The notes under the pieces are model-generated. The model saw only the letters and a program-made list of their open reading frames with translations, made no database searches and was not told the origin of the DNA. The translations under genes were made by a program, and so were the position numbers. This document shows positions 18,078-27,269 of a stretch of DNA of 64,000 nucleotides, in pieces. Within the stretch, counting starts at the first letter, position 1; each line of letters starts with the position of its first letter. The DNA is from Streptomyces sp. IMTB 2501 (GTDB lineage Bacteria; Actinomycetota; Actinomycetes; Streptomycetales; Streptomycetaceae): contig NZ_MQUS01000014.1 in assembly GCF_001953885.1 (NCBI RefSeq), positions 186,001 through 250,000 of the forward strand, in the 5' to 3' direction.

Positions 18078-18497
18078 ATGAGCACCAGCACCACCGCCTC
18101 CGTGTCCACGCACATCCTGGACACCTCGATCGGCCGCCCCGCCGAGGGCGTCGCCGTCCAGCTCTCCGCCCGTTCGGGGCGGTCCGCCCATGACGGGCAA
18201 GGAGGGGACTGGCAGGCGCTCGGCGGCTCCGCGACCGACGCCGACGGTCGGTGCAAGGACCTGCCGGCACTGCCGGAGGGGACCACACACGTACGGCTCG
18301 ACTTCGCGGTCGAGGCGTATTTCTTGCAGTTCGAGAACAAGCAAGCCGATGCGCAGCAGGACGCCCCCGCGAATCGGGACAGCGGTGCCGTGTTCTTCCC
18401 CGAGGTGGCGATCACTTTCGCCGTGCAGCCCGGGGAGCACTACCACGTGCCGCTGCTGCTCAACCCGTTCGGCTACTCCGTTTACCGAGGGAGCTAG
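18078..18497 (+). CDS. uraH: 5-hydroxyisourate hydrolase (transthyretin-like)
   Basis: A 139-residue enzyme that hydrolyses 5-hydroxyisourate, the uricase product, to OHCU. It has the N-terminal STHILDTSIGRPA with catalytic His12 and ends in the diagnostic tetrapeptide YRGS. It is about 20 residues longer than the usual 110-120 owing to an Ala/Gln/Asp-rich loop (QADAQQDAPANRDSG), a probable surface insertion. The tight operon with uraD and uricase explains its role. Confidence 0.96.
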   Translation: MSTSTTASVSTHILDTSIGRPAEGVAVQLSARSGRSAHDGQGGDWQALGGSATDADGRCKDLPALPEGTTHVRLDFAVEAYFLQFENKQADAQQDAPANRDSGAVFFPEVAITFAVQPGEHYHVPLLLNPFGYSVYRGS

Positions 18498-18504
18498 CAG
18501 AAAC

Positions 18505-19428
18505 ATGCCCACGATCCTGGGACAGAACCAGTACGGCAAGGCCGAGAACCGAGTCGTAAAGATCACGCGGGACGGCGCCACCCACCACATCAAGGACCTC
18601 AACGTCTCCGTCGCCCTGAGCGGCGACATGGACGAGGTCCACTACTCCGGCTCCAACGCCAACGTCCTGCCGACCGACACCACCAAGAACACGGTGTTCG
18701 CGTTCGCCAAGGAGTACGGCATCGAGTCCGCCGAGCAGTTCGGCATCCACCTCGCCCGCCACTTCGTCACCTCGCAGGAGCCGATCCACCGCGCCCGGAT
18801 CCGCATCGAGGAGTACGCCTGGGAGCGGATCGAGACCTCCGACGCCAACTCCAAGTTCATCGGCGCCGACGAGGTCAAGCACTCCTTCGTCCGCAAGGGC
18901 CAGGAGATCCGCGTCACCCAGATCACCTACGACGGTGAGAAGTGGGAGGTCGTCTCCGGTCTGAAGGACCTGGTCGTGATGAACTCGACGAACTCGGAAT
19001 TCTGGGGTTACGTCAAGGACAAGTACACGACCCTTCAGGAGGCGTACGACCGCATCCTGGCCACCCAGGTCTCCGGCCGCTGGCGCTTCAACTGGACCGA
19101 CGACGAGCAGAAGATGCCCAACTGGGAGAAGTCCTACGAGCAGGTCAAGAAGCACATGCTCCAGGCCTTCGCCGAGACCTACTCCCTCTCCCTGCAGCAG
19201 ACCCTGTACCAGATGGGTGCGCGCATCATCAACAACCGCAGCGAGATCGACGAGGTCCGCTTCTCGCTGCCGAACAAGCACCACTTCCTGGTCGACCTGG
19301 AGCCCTTCGGGCTCAAGAACGACAACGAGGTCTACTACGCCGCCGACCGGCCCTACGGCCTGATCGAGGCGACCATCCTCCGGGACGGCTGTGAGCCGAA
19401 GATCCCGGTCGACATGACCAACCTCTGA
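18505..19428 (+). CDS. Urate oxidase (uricase)
   Basis: A 307-residue cofactor-free uricase that oxidises urate to 5-hydroxyisourate and hydrogen peroxide. The start MPTILGQNQYGKAENRVVKI contains the active-site Lys12. Thr57 lies in PTDTTKNT, and the C-terminal PNKHHFLVDLEPFGL carries the conserved His. The length matches the family. The ATG at 18505 lies seven bases after uraH's stop. The hydrogen peroxide it makes is a reason for the nearby catalase. Confidence 0.97.
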   Translation: MPTILGQNQYGKAENRVVKITRDGATHHIKDLNVSVALSGDMDEVHYSGSNANVLPTDTTKNTVFAFAKEYGIESAEQFGIHLARHFVTSQEPIHRARIRIEEYAWERIETSDANSKFIGADEVKHSFVRKGQEIRVTQITYDGEKWEVVSGLKDLVVMNSTNSEFWGYVKDKYTTLQEAYDRILATQVSGRWRFNWTDDEQKMPNWEKSYEQVKKHMLQAFAETYSLSLQQTLYQMGARIINNRSEIDEVRFSLPNKHHFLVDLEPFGLKNDNEVYYAADRPYGLIEATILRDGCEPKIPVDMTNL

Positions 19429-19492
19429 CGCGGGACGCGTATCCCCGGTCCCGCCGCCCGGGCCGGGGACACGCCACACCGGAGGGAACCCC

Positions 19493-20905
19493 ATGGCACA
19501 GCCTGCACAGGGACCGGCCGAAGCCCCCTGTTCCACCCCGCCGGTGCACACCGGGGACGCCGTCACGTCCGTGCACCCGGTGGACGAGAAGCTTCCTGTC
19601 GCGCGGCTCGTCCCCGCCGCGCTCCAGCACATCGCCGCGATGTACGCGGGCGTTGTCACTCCTCCGCTCATCATCGGCCAGGCCTGCGGACTCGACCTGG
19701 CCGCCCGCACCCGGCTGATCGCCGCGAGCCTGCTGATCGCGGGCGTCGCGACCGTCCTGCAGACCATCGGCGTCAAGGGCCTCGTCGGCAACCGGCTGCC
19801 CTTCGTCAACGCCGCCTCCTCCGCCGGCATCGCCCCGATCCTCGCGATCGCCGAGACCAACGGCAAAGGGCACCAACTCCCCGCCATCTACGGCGCGGTG
19901 ATGGTCGCCGGTGTCTTCTGCCTCGCCGCCGGACCCTTCTTCGGCCGGCTGCTCCGCTTCTTCCCGCCGCTCGTCACCGGCGTCGTCATCACCCTGATCG
20001 GCGTCACCCTGATGCCCGTCCCGGTCAGCTGGGCACAGGGCGGCGACAAGACCGCCCCCGACTTCGGCGCCATGCGCAACCTCGCGCTCGCCGGCTTCAC
20101 ACTCGCCGTCATCCTGCTGATCCAGCGCTTCGGCCGCGGCTTCGTCAAGCAGGTCGCCCTGCTCTTCGGGCTGCTCATCGGCACCCTGGCCGCCATCCCG
20201 TTCGGCATGGCCGACTTCGGCGCCCTGAAGTCCGCGCCCGTCGCCGCGCTGCCGACGCCGTTCGCCTTCGGCATGCCCGCGTTCCAGCCCGCGGCCGTCC
20301 TGTCGCTGTGCATCGTGATGCTGGTGCTGATGACCGAGTCGAGCGCCGGCATGCTCGCCCTCGGCGAGATCTGCGGGCGCCGCACCGACGCGAAGACCCT
20401 CACCCGCGGTCTGCGCACCGACGGCATCGCCACCCTGCTCGGCCCCGTCTTCGGCGGCTTCCCCACCTCGGCCTTCGCCCAGAACGTCGGCGTGGTGTCG
20501 TTGACCCGGGTGCGCAGCCGCTATGTCGTCGCGGTCGCCGGCGGCGCCCTGCTCGTCCTCGGTGCCTTCCCGGTGCTCGGCGCGGTCGTCTCCCTGGTCC
20601 CCATGCCGGTCCTCGGCGGCGCGGGCATCGTGCTCTTCGGCTCCATCGCCGTCAGCGGCATCCGTACGCTGTCGGAAGCCGGGCTCGACGACAGCTCCAA
20701 CATCGTCTTGGTCGCCGTGGCGCTCGGCGCCGGCATCATCCCGCTGGCCGCACCGACCTTCTACGCCGGCTTCCCGGCCTGGGCGCGGACCGTGCTCGGC
20801 TCCGGGATCAGTGCGGGTGCGCTCGCCGCCGTTCTGCTCAATCTGTTCTTCCATCATCTCGGCACCCGGAGCAGGCAACCGGCTCCGGCACTCAAATCCT
20901 CCTAG
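19493..20905 (+). CDS. NCS2 urate/xanthine permease
   Basis: A 470-residue membrane transporter of the nucleobase-cation-symporter-2 family, with about 14 hydrophobic segments. It contains VDEKLPVARLVPAALQHIAAMYAGVVTPPL near the N terminus (read as separate motifs LQHIAAMYAG and TPPLIIG), the substrate-site region MTESSAGMLALGE and the signature AFAQNVGVVSLTRVRSRYV. These features fit urate/xanthine carriers (PucJ/K, UacT) rather than uracil carriers. It lies 64 bases downstream of uricase and has its own GGAGGG ribosome site, so it probably supplies the urate. Confidence 0.94.
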   Translation: MAQPAQGPAEAPCSTPPVHTGDAVTSVHPVDEKLPVARLVPAALQHIAAMYAGVVTPPLIIGQACGLDLAARTRLIAASLLIAGVATVLQTIGVKGLVGNRLPFVNAASSAGIAPILAIAETNGKGHQLPAIYGAVMVAGVFCLAAGPFFGRLLRFFPPLVTGVVITLIGVTLMPVPVSWAQGGDKTAPDFGAMRNLALAGFTLAVILLIQRFGRGFVKQVALLFGLLIGTLAAIPFGMADFGALKSAPVAALPTPFAFGMPAFQPAAVLSLCIVMLVLMTESSAGMLALGEICGRRTDAKTLTRGLRTDGIATLLGPVFGGFPTSAFAQNVGVVSLTRVRSRYVVAVAGGALLVLGAFPVLGAVVSLVPMPVLGGAGIVLFGSIAVSGIRTLSEAGLDDSSNIVLVAVALGAGIIPLAAPTFYAGFPAWARTVLGSGISAGALAAVLLNLFFHHLGTRSRQPAPALKSS

Positions 20906-20975
20906 GGTCCTGCCGTGCCCTCCCCGTGAACACCCCTTCGGTTCACGGGCCGCCACTGAAAGACAAGGAAGCACC

Positions 20976-22361
20976 ATGGCACCATCGGCAGCCCAGCGCA
21001 TCGTCATCGAGAACTGCGCCATCGCGACCGTGGACGCCGGAGACACCGAGTACGCCTCCGGGTACCTGGTCCTCGCCGGCAACCGCATCGAGTCGCTCGG
21101 CGCGGGTCAGGCCCCCGCGAACCTGGAGAACGTGGTGCGCCGGATCGACGCGAGCGGCCATCTGGCCACGCCCGGTCTGGTCAACACCCACCACCACTTC
21201 TACCAGTGGATCACCCGGGGCCTCGCCACCGACCACAACCTGTTCAACTGGCTCGTCGCGCTCTACCCCACCTGGGCGCGCATCGACGAGCAGATGGCCT
21301 ACGCGGCGGCGCAGGGCTCCCTCGGCATGATGGCCCGCGGCGGTGTCACCACCGCCATGGACCACCACTACGTCTACCCGCACGGCTCCGGCGACCTGTC
21401 CGGGGCGATCATCCGGGCCGCCGCCGAGATGGGCGTCCGCTTCACGCTGGCCCGCGGCTCGATGGACCGCAGCGAGAAGGACGGCGGCCTGCCGCCGGAC
21501 TTCGCCGTCGAGACCCTGGAGGGCGCGCTCGCCGCGACCGAGGAGACCGTCAAGCAGCACCACGACGCCTCCTTCGACGCCATGACCCAGGTCGCCGTCG
21601 CCCCCTGCTCCCCCTTCTCCGTCTCCACCGAACTCCTCAGGCAGGGCGCCGAGTTGGCGCGCCGGCTGGGCGTACGGCTGCACACCCACGGCTCGGAGAC
21701 CGTGGAGGAGGAGAAGTTCTGCCACGAGCTGTTCGGCATGGGCCCGACGGACTACTTCGAGTCCACCGGCTGGCTCGGTGAGGACGTGTGGATGGCGCAC
21801 TGCGTCCACATGAACGACTCCGACATCGCCGCCTTCGCCCGCACGAAGACCGGTGTCGCCCACTGTCCCTCGTCCAACGCCCGCCTCGCCGCCGGTATCG
21901 CCCGCGTCCCCGACATGCTCCAGGCCGGCGTCCCGGTCGGCCTCGGCGTCGACGGCACCGCGTCCAACGAGTCCGGCGAACTCCACACCGAACTGCGCAA
22001 CGCCCTGCTGATCAACCGCCTCGGCGCCCACCGCGAGGCCGCGCTCAACGCCCGCCAGTCGCTGCGGCTCGGCACCCACGGCGGTGCGCAGGTGCTCGGC
22101 CGGGCCGACCAGATCGGCTCGCTGGAGGCCGGCAAGCTTGCCGACGTGGTCCTGTGGAAGATGGACACCCTCGCCCACGCCTCCATCGCCGACCCGGTCA
22201 CCGCGCTGGTCTTCGGTGCGGCGGCCCCGGTCACCGCCTCCTTCGTCAACGGCCGGCAGATCGTGGAGAACGGCCGCCTGCTCCACGTCGACGAGGACGC
22301 CATCGCCCGCTCCACCCGCGAAGAGGCCCAGCGCCTCGCCCGGATCACCGCCCAGGCCTGA
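20976..22361 (+). CDS. 8-oxoguanine deaminase (amidohydrolase)
   Basis: A 461-residue zinc amidohydrolase of the cyclic-deaminase group. Metal ligands are the HxH pair His72/His74 in NTHHHFYQW, His in LHTHGSETVEEE, His in MAHCVHMND, and Asp in GLGVDGTASNE. The segments QWITRGLATDHNLFNWL and GTASNESGE are typical of 8-oxoguanine deaminases. Guanine deaminase or the related triazine hydrolases remain possible. Placed between two purine permeases, it converts an aminated purine (8-oxoguanine to urate) for entry into the uricase pathway. A 70-base gap follows the permease; RBS AAGGAAG. Confidence 0.9.
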   Translation: MAPSAAQRIVIENCAIATVDAGDTEYASGYLVLAGNRIESLGAGQAPANLENVVRRIDASGHLATPGLVNTHHHFYQWITRGLATDHNLFNWLVALYPTWARIDEQMAYAAAQGSLGMMARGGVTTAMDHHYVYPHGSGDLSGAIIRAAAEMGVRFTLARGSMDRSEKDGGLPPDFAVETLEGALAATEETVKQHHDASFDAMTQVAVAPCSPFSVSTELLRQGAELARRLGVRLHTHGSETVEEEKFCHELFGMGPTDYFESTGWLGEDVWMAHCVHMNDSDIAAFARTKTGVAHCPSSNARLAAGIARVPDMLQAGVPVGLGVDGTASNESGELHTELRNALLINRLGAHREAALNARQSLRLGTHGGAQVLGRADQIGSLEAGKLADVVLWKMDTLAHASIADPVTALVFGAAAPVTASFVNGRQIVENGRLLHVDEDAIARSTREEAQRLARITAQA

Positions 22362-22453
22362 TCCCCCACCGACGCCGGAGGCCGGCCGCTCCCACGGCAG
22401 GCTCACCGGACGCCTTCGGCGAAGCCGCCCCGAACGGCCCGCCAAAGGACGCG

Positions 22454-22715
22454 GCGGCCACCCCGCACGGGTGGCCCGTCGAACAACTCGACAAACGCGG
22501 CGGTCGCCCCGTACGGGTGCCTTGCCGGCAATCTTGGCGGTCGCCCTGTACGGGCGGCTCGCCGGAAAACGTGGCGGTCGCCCGGTACGGGTGATTCGCC
22601 GCAGGTCTCGGCAGGCCGGAACATGCGGCCGGCCTGCCGCAGGACCTGGCAGTCCGCCCCGTACGGGCGGCCTGCCGGAAGACGCGGCGGTCGCCCCCTG
22701 TGGGTGGCTCGCCGG
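22454..22715 (+). repeat. Degenerate 37-bp tandem repeat array
   Basis: About six diverged copies start at 22454, 22500, 22537, 22574, 22649 and 22687. The core is GCGGTCGCCCCGTACGGGTG followed by CTCGCCGGAA. Successive intact copies are 37-38 bp apart, and each holds a self-complementary CCCGTACGGG. The period is not a multiple of three, so it is not a protein repeat. It fills the 570-base gap between the deaminase and the second permease. Confidence 0.85.
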
Positions 22716-22933
22716 ACACGCTCCGGCCGGGAGGGACGGCTCCCGGCCGGGGTTCGTGGACCCGAGCGGGGTCCACGGCAGCCGCTCCGGGGCGCGTGTG
22801 GACGCACGCGCCCCGGAACGGTCACCGCTCGACCCGCTCAAGCACCACCCCGTCCCGGTCCCGCACGACCACTCGCACCACCTCCATGAAACCCGCGTTG
22901 ACGACGACGTGTTACCCGACCGGAGGAGCCGCC

Positions 22934-24301
22934 GTGGCCGCCCATCCAGTAGACGAGAAACTCCCCGCCCTCAAAATGGCGACCAGCGGACTGCAGCACG
23001 TGGCTGCCATGTACGCGGGAGTCGTCGCCCCACCCCTGATCGTCGGCGCGGCCGTAGGCCTGTCCGCCACCGACCTCACCTTCCTCACCGGAGCCTGTCT
23101 GTTCACCGCCGGGCTCGCCACCTTCCTGCAGACCCTGGGCTTCTGGAAGATCGGCGCCCGCCTCCCCTTCGTCAACGGCGTCACCTTCGCCGGCGTCGCC
23201 CCCATGACGGCGATCGTCGCCTCCGCCAAGGACAAGTCAGACGCCCTGCCGATGATCTTCGGCGCGGTCATCGTCGCCGGTCTGCTCGGCTTCATAGCCG
23301 CCCCCTTCTTCAGCAAGGCCATCCGCTTCTTCCCGCCGGTCGTCACCGGCTCGGTCATCACCCTGATCGGCGTCTCCCTGCTGCCCGTCGCCTTCGGCTG
23401 GGCCCAGGGCCCGAACCCCGCCGCACACGACTACGGCTCGACGACCAACCTCACCCTCGCCGGCATCACCCTCCTGATCGTCCTGCTGCTGCGCCGCTTC
23501 ACCCGCGGCTTCGTCAAGCAGATCGCGGTCCTGCTCGGCCTGATCCTCGGCACCCTCATCGCGATACCCTTCGGCGCCACGGACTTCAGCCCCGTCGCCC
23601 ACGCCCACGTCGTCGGCTTCCCGACGCCGTTCCACTTCGGCGCCCCGACCTTCCACATCGCGGCGATCCTGTCGATGCTGGTGGTCATGGTCGTCTCCAT
23701 GACCGAGTCCACGGCCGACATGCTGGCGCTCGGCGAGATCGTCGAACGCCCCTCGGACGAGAAGACCATCGCGGCCGGCCTGCGCGCCGACACCCTCGGC
23801 TCCGCGCTCAGCCCGCTGTTCAACGGCTTCATGTGCAGCGCCTTCGCGCAGAACATCGGCCTCGTCGCCATGACACGGATCCGCAGCCGCTTCGTCGTCG
23901 CCGTGGGCGGCGGCTTCCTGGTCCTGATGGGCCTGTGTCCGATGGCCGCCTCGCTCATCGCGGTCGTCCCCCGCCCGGTCCTCGGCGGCGCCGGCGTCGT
24001 CCTGTTCGGCTCGGTCGCCGCGAGCGGCATCCAGACCCTGGTCCGGGCCGGACTGGAGAAGGACAACAATGTCCTGATCGTCGCTGTCTCCCTCGCGGTC
24101 GGCATCATCCCGATCACCGCGCCGGGCTTCTACCACGCCTTCCCCGAAACCGCGAAGATCGTCCTGGACTCCGGAATCTCCACCGGCTGTGTCGCCGCCG
24201 TCCTGCTCAACCTGGTCTTCAACCACCTCGGCAAGGGCAACGAGGCCGAGGACGTCACGCATCCGATGGAGGCGGGCCAGGAACTCACACCGGCCCACTG
24301 A
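22934..24301 (+). CDS. NCS2 purine permease (second copy)
   Basis: A 455-residue NCS2 transporter, clearly paralogous to the permease at 19493: it shares VDEKLPALKMATSGLQHVAA, MTESTADMLALGE and AFAQNIGLVAMTRIRSRFV. The GTG at 22934 is chosen because GGAGGAG lies six bases before it; an ATG at 22886 would add 16 residues without a ribosome site. The long repeat-filled gap before it suggests its own promoter. A strong terminator follows. The two paralogues probably divide urate, xanthine or 8-oxopurine uptake between them. Confidence 0.93.
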   Translation: MAAHPVDEKLPALKMATSGLQHVAAMYAGVVAPPLIVGAAVGLSATDLTFLTGACLFTAGLATFLQTLGFWKIGARLPFVNGVTFAGVAPMTAIVASAKDKSDALPMIFGAVIVAGLLGFIAAPFFSKAIRFFPPVVTGSVITLIGVSLLPVAFGWAQGPNPAAHDYGSTTNLTLAGITLLIVLLLRRFTRGFVKQIAVLLGLILGTLIAIPFGATDFSPVAHAHVVGFPTPFHFGAPTFHIAAILSMLVVMVVSMTESTADMLALGEIVERPSDEKTIAAGLRADTLGSALSPLFNGFMCSAFAQNIGLVAMTRIRSRFVVAVGGGFLVLMGLCPMAASLIAVVPRPVLGGAGVVLFGSVAASGIQTLVRAGLEKDNNVLIVAVSLAVGIIPITAPGFYHAFPETAKIVLDSGISTGCVAAVLLNLVFNHLGKGNEAEDVTHPMEAGQELTPAH

Positions 24302-24310
24302 ACACCCGCC

Positions 24311-24336
24311 CGGGGCACGGCAAGTGCCGTGCCCCG
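24311..24336 (+). terminator. Terminator after second permease
   Basis: CGGGGCACGGC and GCCGTGCCCCG form an 11-bp perfect stem with a 4-nt loop, ten bases after the permease stop. Confidence 0.88.
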
Positions 24337-24364
24337 CGCCGTCCGATCGGGCACTCTTGGGCGC

Positions 24365-24991
24365 ATGCCCACGAACGAGTCCGGCCGGGTCGAGGCCTTC
24401 AGCGACGGCGTGTTCGCCATCGCCATCACCCTGCTCATCCTGGACATCAAGGTGCCCAGGACCGGTGACCGCGGCGGCCTGTGGCAGGCGATCGGCGCGC
24501 AGTGGCCGTCGTACGCCGCCTATGTGGTGAGCTTCCTGGTCATCGGGATCATGTGGGTGAACCACCACCAGGTGTTCAGTTACGTCGCCCGGGTCGACCG
24601 CCCGCTGATGTTCCTGAACCTGCTGGTGCTGATGATCGTGGCCGCCGTGCCCTGGCCGACCGCGATGCTCGCCGAGTACCTGCGCGAGGACACCGCCTCG
24701 CATGCGGCGGCCGCGGTCTACAGCCTGGTCATGGTCGCCATGGCCCTCGCCTTCCAGGCCCTGTGGTGGCACCTCACCCGCACCGGCCACCTCTTCGACG
24801 CCCGCGTGGACACCGCGGCGGCCCGCGCCACCCGCGCCCGGTTCGCGCTCGGCTCCCTCGGCTACCCGCTGACCGTGGGCCTCGCCTTCGTCTCCGCCCC
24901 CCTGACCCTGGCCGCCCACGGCCTGCTCGCCCTGTACTACGGCTTCAACCAGGTGCCTGTGCCGCTTCGCCGTGACCGGGCCGCACCGTGA
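24365..24991 (+). CDS. TMEM175-like potassium channel (DUF1211)
   Basis: A 208-residue integral membrane protein with about six hydrophobic helices. It opens with RVEAFSDGVFAIAITLL, the RxxxFSD signature of bacterial TMEM175 channels, followed by WVNHHQVF in the third helix. Bacterial members form tetrameric potassium channels. Start ATG at 24365 lies 29 bases after the preceding terminator. It is convergent with the AraC gene by ten bases. Confidence 0.9.
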   Translation: MPTNESGRVEAFSDGVFAIAITLLILDIKVPRTGDRGGLWQAIGAQWPSYAAYVVSFLVIGIMWVNHHQVFSYVARVDRPLMFLNLLVLMIVAAVPWPTAMLAEYLREDTASHAAAAVYSLVMVAMALAFQALWWHLTRTGHLFDARVDTAAARATRARFALGSLGYPLTVGLAFVSAPLTLAAHGLLALYYGFNQVPVPLRRDRAAP

Positions 24992-25001
24992 GCGGGCCCG
25001 C

Positions 25002-25805
25002 TCAGATGCGCGACACCGACTGGCAGGGCGTCCGGGCGGGCAGCCGGCCGGTGAAGTACGAGCGCGGCGGGACACCCATCAGGGCGCGGAAGTCGGACGT
25101 CATGTGCGACTGGTCGAAGTAGCCGGTGGACGCGGCGAGTTGGGACCAGGGGGCGTGCCCGGCCCGGGTGACGAGCGTACGGACGCGATCGATGCGGGCG
25201 TAGTGCTTCGGGGACACCCCGACGCCCTCGGCGAACAGATTGCGCAACTGCCGCTCGCTGACGGCCAGTTCCCGGGCCACCTCCCGCACCTGGGCGGGGG
25301 CCCGGTCGGGGCGGACCGACAGCGCGTCGACGCCCGCCCGCAGCAGCGCCGTACGGGCCGGGTCCACGTTGGTGGCCAGCAGATCAGGGAGCGTCTCGAC
25401 GAGATACGGCACCGCCTCCTCGGGGCGCAGCCGGCGCAGCCCGGCCGCGAGCCGGCGAGGCATCGCGCCCGGCAGCTCCTCCAACGGCACGACGCGGCCG
25501 ACCAGTTCGGCGGCCCTGACACCCAGCAGGGGACGGGTCATGCCCGGGGAGAGACGCAGTTCGACGCAGTGCACATGGGCCTTGCCGTCGTGGTACGAGG
25601 CCCGCACCCGCGGCCCGGAGGCGAGCACATCGCGCCGCCCGTCCGCCCCGACCCGCAGCAACACCTTGGTGACCGCGGCGGGCAGGCGCACGAAGGGCTC
25701 ATCGGCGGGCTCGGCGCGGGACACGGACAGCGTCCGCACTCCGGCGATCCAGGGGCGCAGAGCCTCGGGTGTGGTCAGGGTCTGCTCGGCGATGGCGTTC
25801 GGCAT
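25002..25805 (-). CDS. AraC-family transcriptional regulator
   Basis: A 267-residue regulator. The C-terminal 100 residues are an AraC double HTH, with VREVARELAVSERQLRNLF in the first and AASTGYFDQSHMTSDFRALMG in the second, followed by the usual GVPPRSYF ending. The N-terminal 150 residues are an unassigned ligand domain. The start at 25805 is preferred over 25865 by its GGAG site and alignment of the domain. It is divergent from an NmrA-type reductase at 25901, which it probably regulates. Confidence 0.9.
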   Translation of the reverse strand: MPNAIAEQTLTTPEALRPWIAGVRTLSVSRAEPADEPFVRLPAAVTKVLLRVGADGRRDVLASGPRVRASYHDGKAHVHCVELRLSPGMTRPLLGVRAAELVGRVVPLEELPGAMPRRLAAGLRRLRPEEAVPYLVETLPDLLATNVDPARTALLRAGVDALSVRPDRAPAQVREVARELAVSERQLRNLFAEGVGVSPKHYARIDRVRTLVTRAGHAPWSQLAASTGYFDQSHMTSDFRALMGVPPRSYFTGRLPARTPCQSVSRI

Positions 25806-25900
25806 CACTCCACGGTAAGTCGCCGCGACCGCTTCCGGGCGGGCGAACCGTGCCGGAATTTCCAAGAGACCGCCGCCGCCCGACGCCCATCGTGGACCTC

Positions 25901-26755
25901 ATGATTCTGGTGACGGGTGCCACGGGCACCACCGGCAGTGAAGTCGTACGACAGCTCACGGCGCGCGGCGAGAAGGTCCGCGCCCTGACCCGCGACCCGG
26001 CAAGGGCCGAGGTGCCCGCCGGGGCGGAGACGGTCCGCGGGGACTACGCCGACCCCGCCTCCCTGACGGCCGCCATGGCGGGTGTGACGGCCGCCTACCT
26101 GGTGTGCCCGCCCGGTCCCGGCGCCGCCCACGACACGGCGCTGGTCGCGGCGGCCCGGGCGTCGGGCGTACGGCGGCTGGTGAAGCTCTCTGCCATCGGT
26201 GCCGACGATCCCGCCACGGGTCCGACCGTCGCCTGGCACGCGGAGGGGGAGCGGGTGGTCCGGGAGAGCGGGGCCGAGTGGACGGTCCTGCGGCCGACGT
26301 CGTTCGCCGCGAACACGCTGGCCTGGGCGGAGGCGGTCCGCCGGGGCGAGCCGGTGCCGAACATGACCGCCGACGGGGCGTCGGGCGTGATCGACCCGCG
26401 CGACATCGCCGGGGTGGTGGTGCGGGCGCTCGTCGACGACGCGCACGCGGGGCGGACGTACACCCTGACCGGACCCGAGGCCATCAGCGTCCCGGACCAG
26501 GTCGCCGTGCTCGCCACGGTCCTCGGCCGCCCGCTCACCGTCCGGAACCTGACGCCGGACGAGACCCGCGACTTCCTCCGCACCGCCTACGGCATCGACG
26601 AGACCAGCGTGGAGGACGTCCTGACCGGTCTCGCCTACCTCCGCGACGGCCGCAACACGACTGTCACCGAGGACGTACCGGAGGTTCTGGGCCGTCCGGC
26701 CAGGACGTTCAAGGAGTGGGCGGAGGACAACAAGCGGCACTTCGAGGTGAGTTGA
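25901..26755 (+). CDS. NAD(P)H-binding NmrA-like SDR protein
   Basis: A 284-residue atypical short-chain dehydrogenase. The N-terminal Rossmann motif is VTGATGTTGSEVV (residues 4-16). It has no classical YxxxK pair, which fits the NmrA/azoreductase-like group of NADPH-binding proteins that act as reductases or redox sensors. Divergent from the AraC gene with 95 bases between. The substrate is unknown. Confidence 0.88.
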   Translation: MILVTGATGTTGSEVVRQLTARGEKVRALTRDPARAEVPAGAETVRGDYADPASLTAAMAGVTAAYLVCPPGPGAAHDTALVAAARASGVRRLVKLSAIGADDPATGPTVAWHAEGERVVRESGAEWTVLRPTSFAANTLAWAEAVRRGEPVPNMTADGASGVIDPRDIAGVVVRALVDDAHAGRTYTLTGPEAISVPDQVAVLATVLGRPLTVRNLTPDETRDFLRTAYGIDETSVEDVLTGLAYLRDGRNTTVTEDVPEVLGRPARTFKEWAEDNKRHFEVS

Positions 26756-26794
26756 GGATGTCCTCTCGCCGGCTCCGCGGCCGCGGCGCAGCCC

Positions 26795-27217
26795 TCACAG
26801 GCCGAACACGGTGAGGTCCGTGGCCAGTTGCTTGAACACCTCCCGCGGGTCGTTGAGCAGCTTGCGCTCCTTGAGGTCCAGCAGGCCCACGACCGCGCTG
26901 ATGTGGGCCGCCACCGTGCCGTCGGCCTTGCGTACCTCCTGGAGGATGCGGAACGTCTTGCCGTCACCCCACTCGAACGCACAGGTCACATCGACTTCGT
27001 CGCCGGCGAGCAGTTCGCGCTCGTAGCGGATGGTCGTCTCCAGCGTCACCGGACCCACACCCCGGGCCACGAGCCGCGCCTGGCCTATGCCCGCCGCCCG
27101 GAGCAGCGACCAGCGGGCGTGCTCCGCGTAGTTGAGGTACACGGACTGGTTGAGGTGTCCCTGGGTGTCGGTCTCGTAGCCACGGACGCTCACGCGCACG
27201 GAAAACGACTCACTCAC
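26795..27217 (-). CDS. Hotdog-fold acyl-CoA thioesterase
   Basis: A 140-residue protein of the 4-hydroxybenzoyl-CoA thioesterase group. The N terminus YETDTQGHLNQSVYLNYAEH carries the typical Asp/Asn-containing active-site helix start, and the rest has the hotdog strand pattern (VTLETTIRYERELLAGDEVDV in parts). The GTG at 27217 follows GAGAGGGG. It hydrolyses an acyl-CoA; the natural substrate is unknown. It is downstream of the hypothetical gene at 27270 by 53 bases. Confidence 0.9.
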   Translation of the reverse strand: MSESFSVRVSVRGYETDTQGHLNQSVYLNYAEHARWSLLRAAGIGQARLVARGVGPVTLETTIRYERELLAGDEVDVTCAFEWGDGKTFRILQEVRKADGTVAAHISAVVGLLDLKERKLLNDPREVFKQLATDLTVFGL

Positions 27218-27269
27218 GGGTTCCCCTCTCTCTGTACGGCACACGGGCCCTCCGATCCTGGCACGCCGT

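Noticed and set aside
22454..22715. Possible CRISPR array
   Set aside because: Repeats are tandem, degenerate and without unique spacers; no cas gene nearby.
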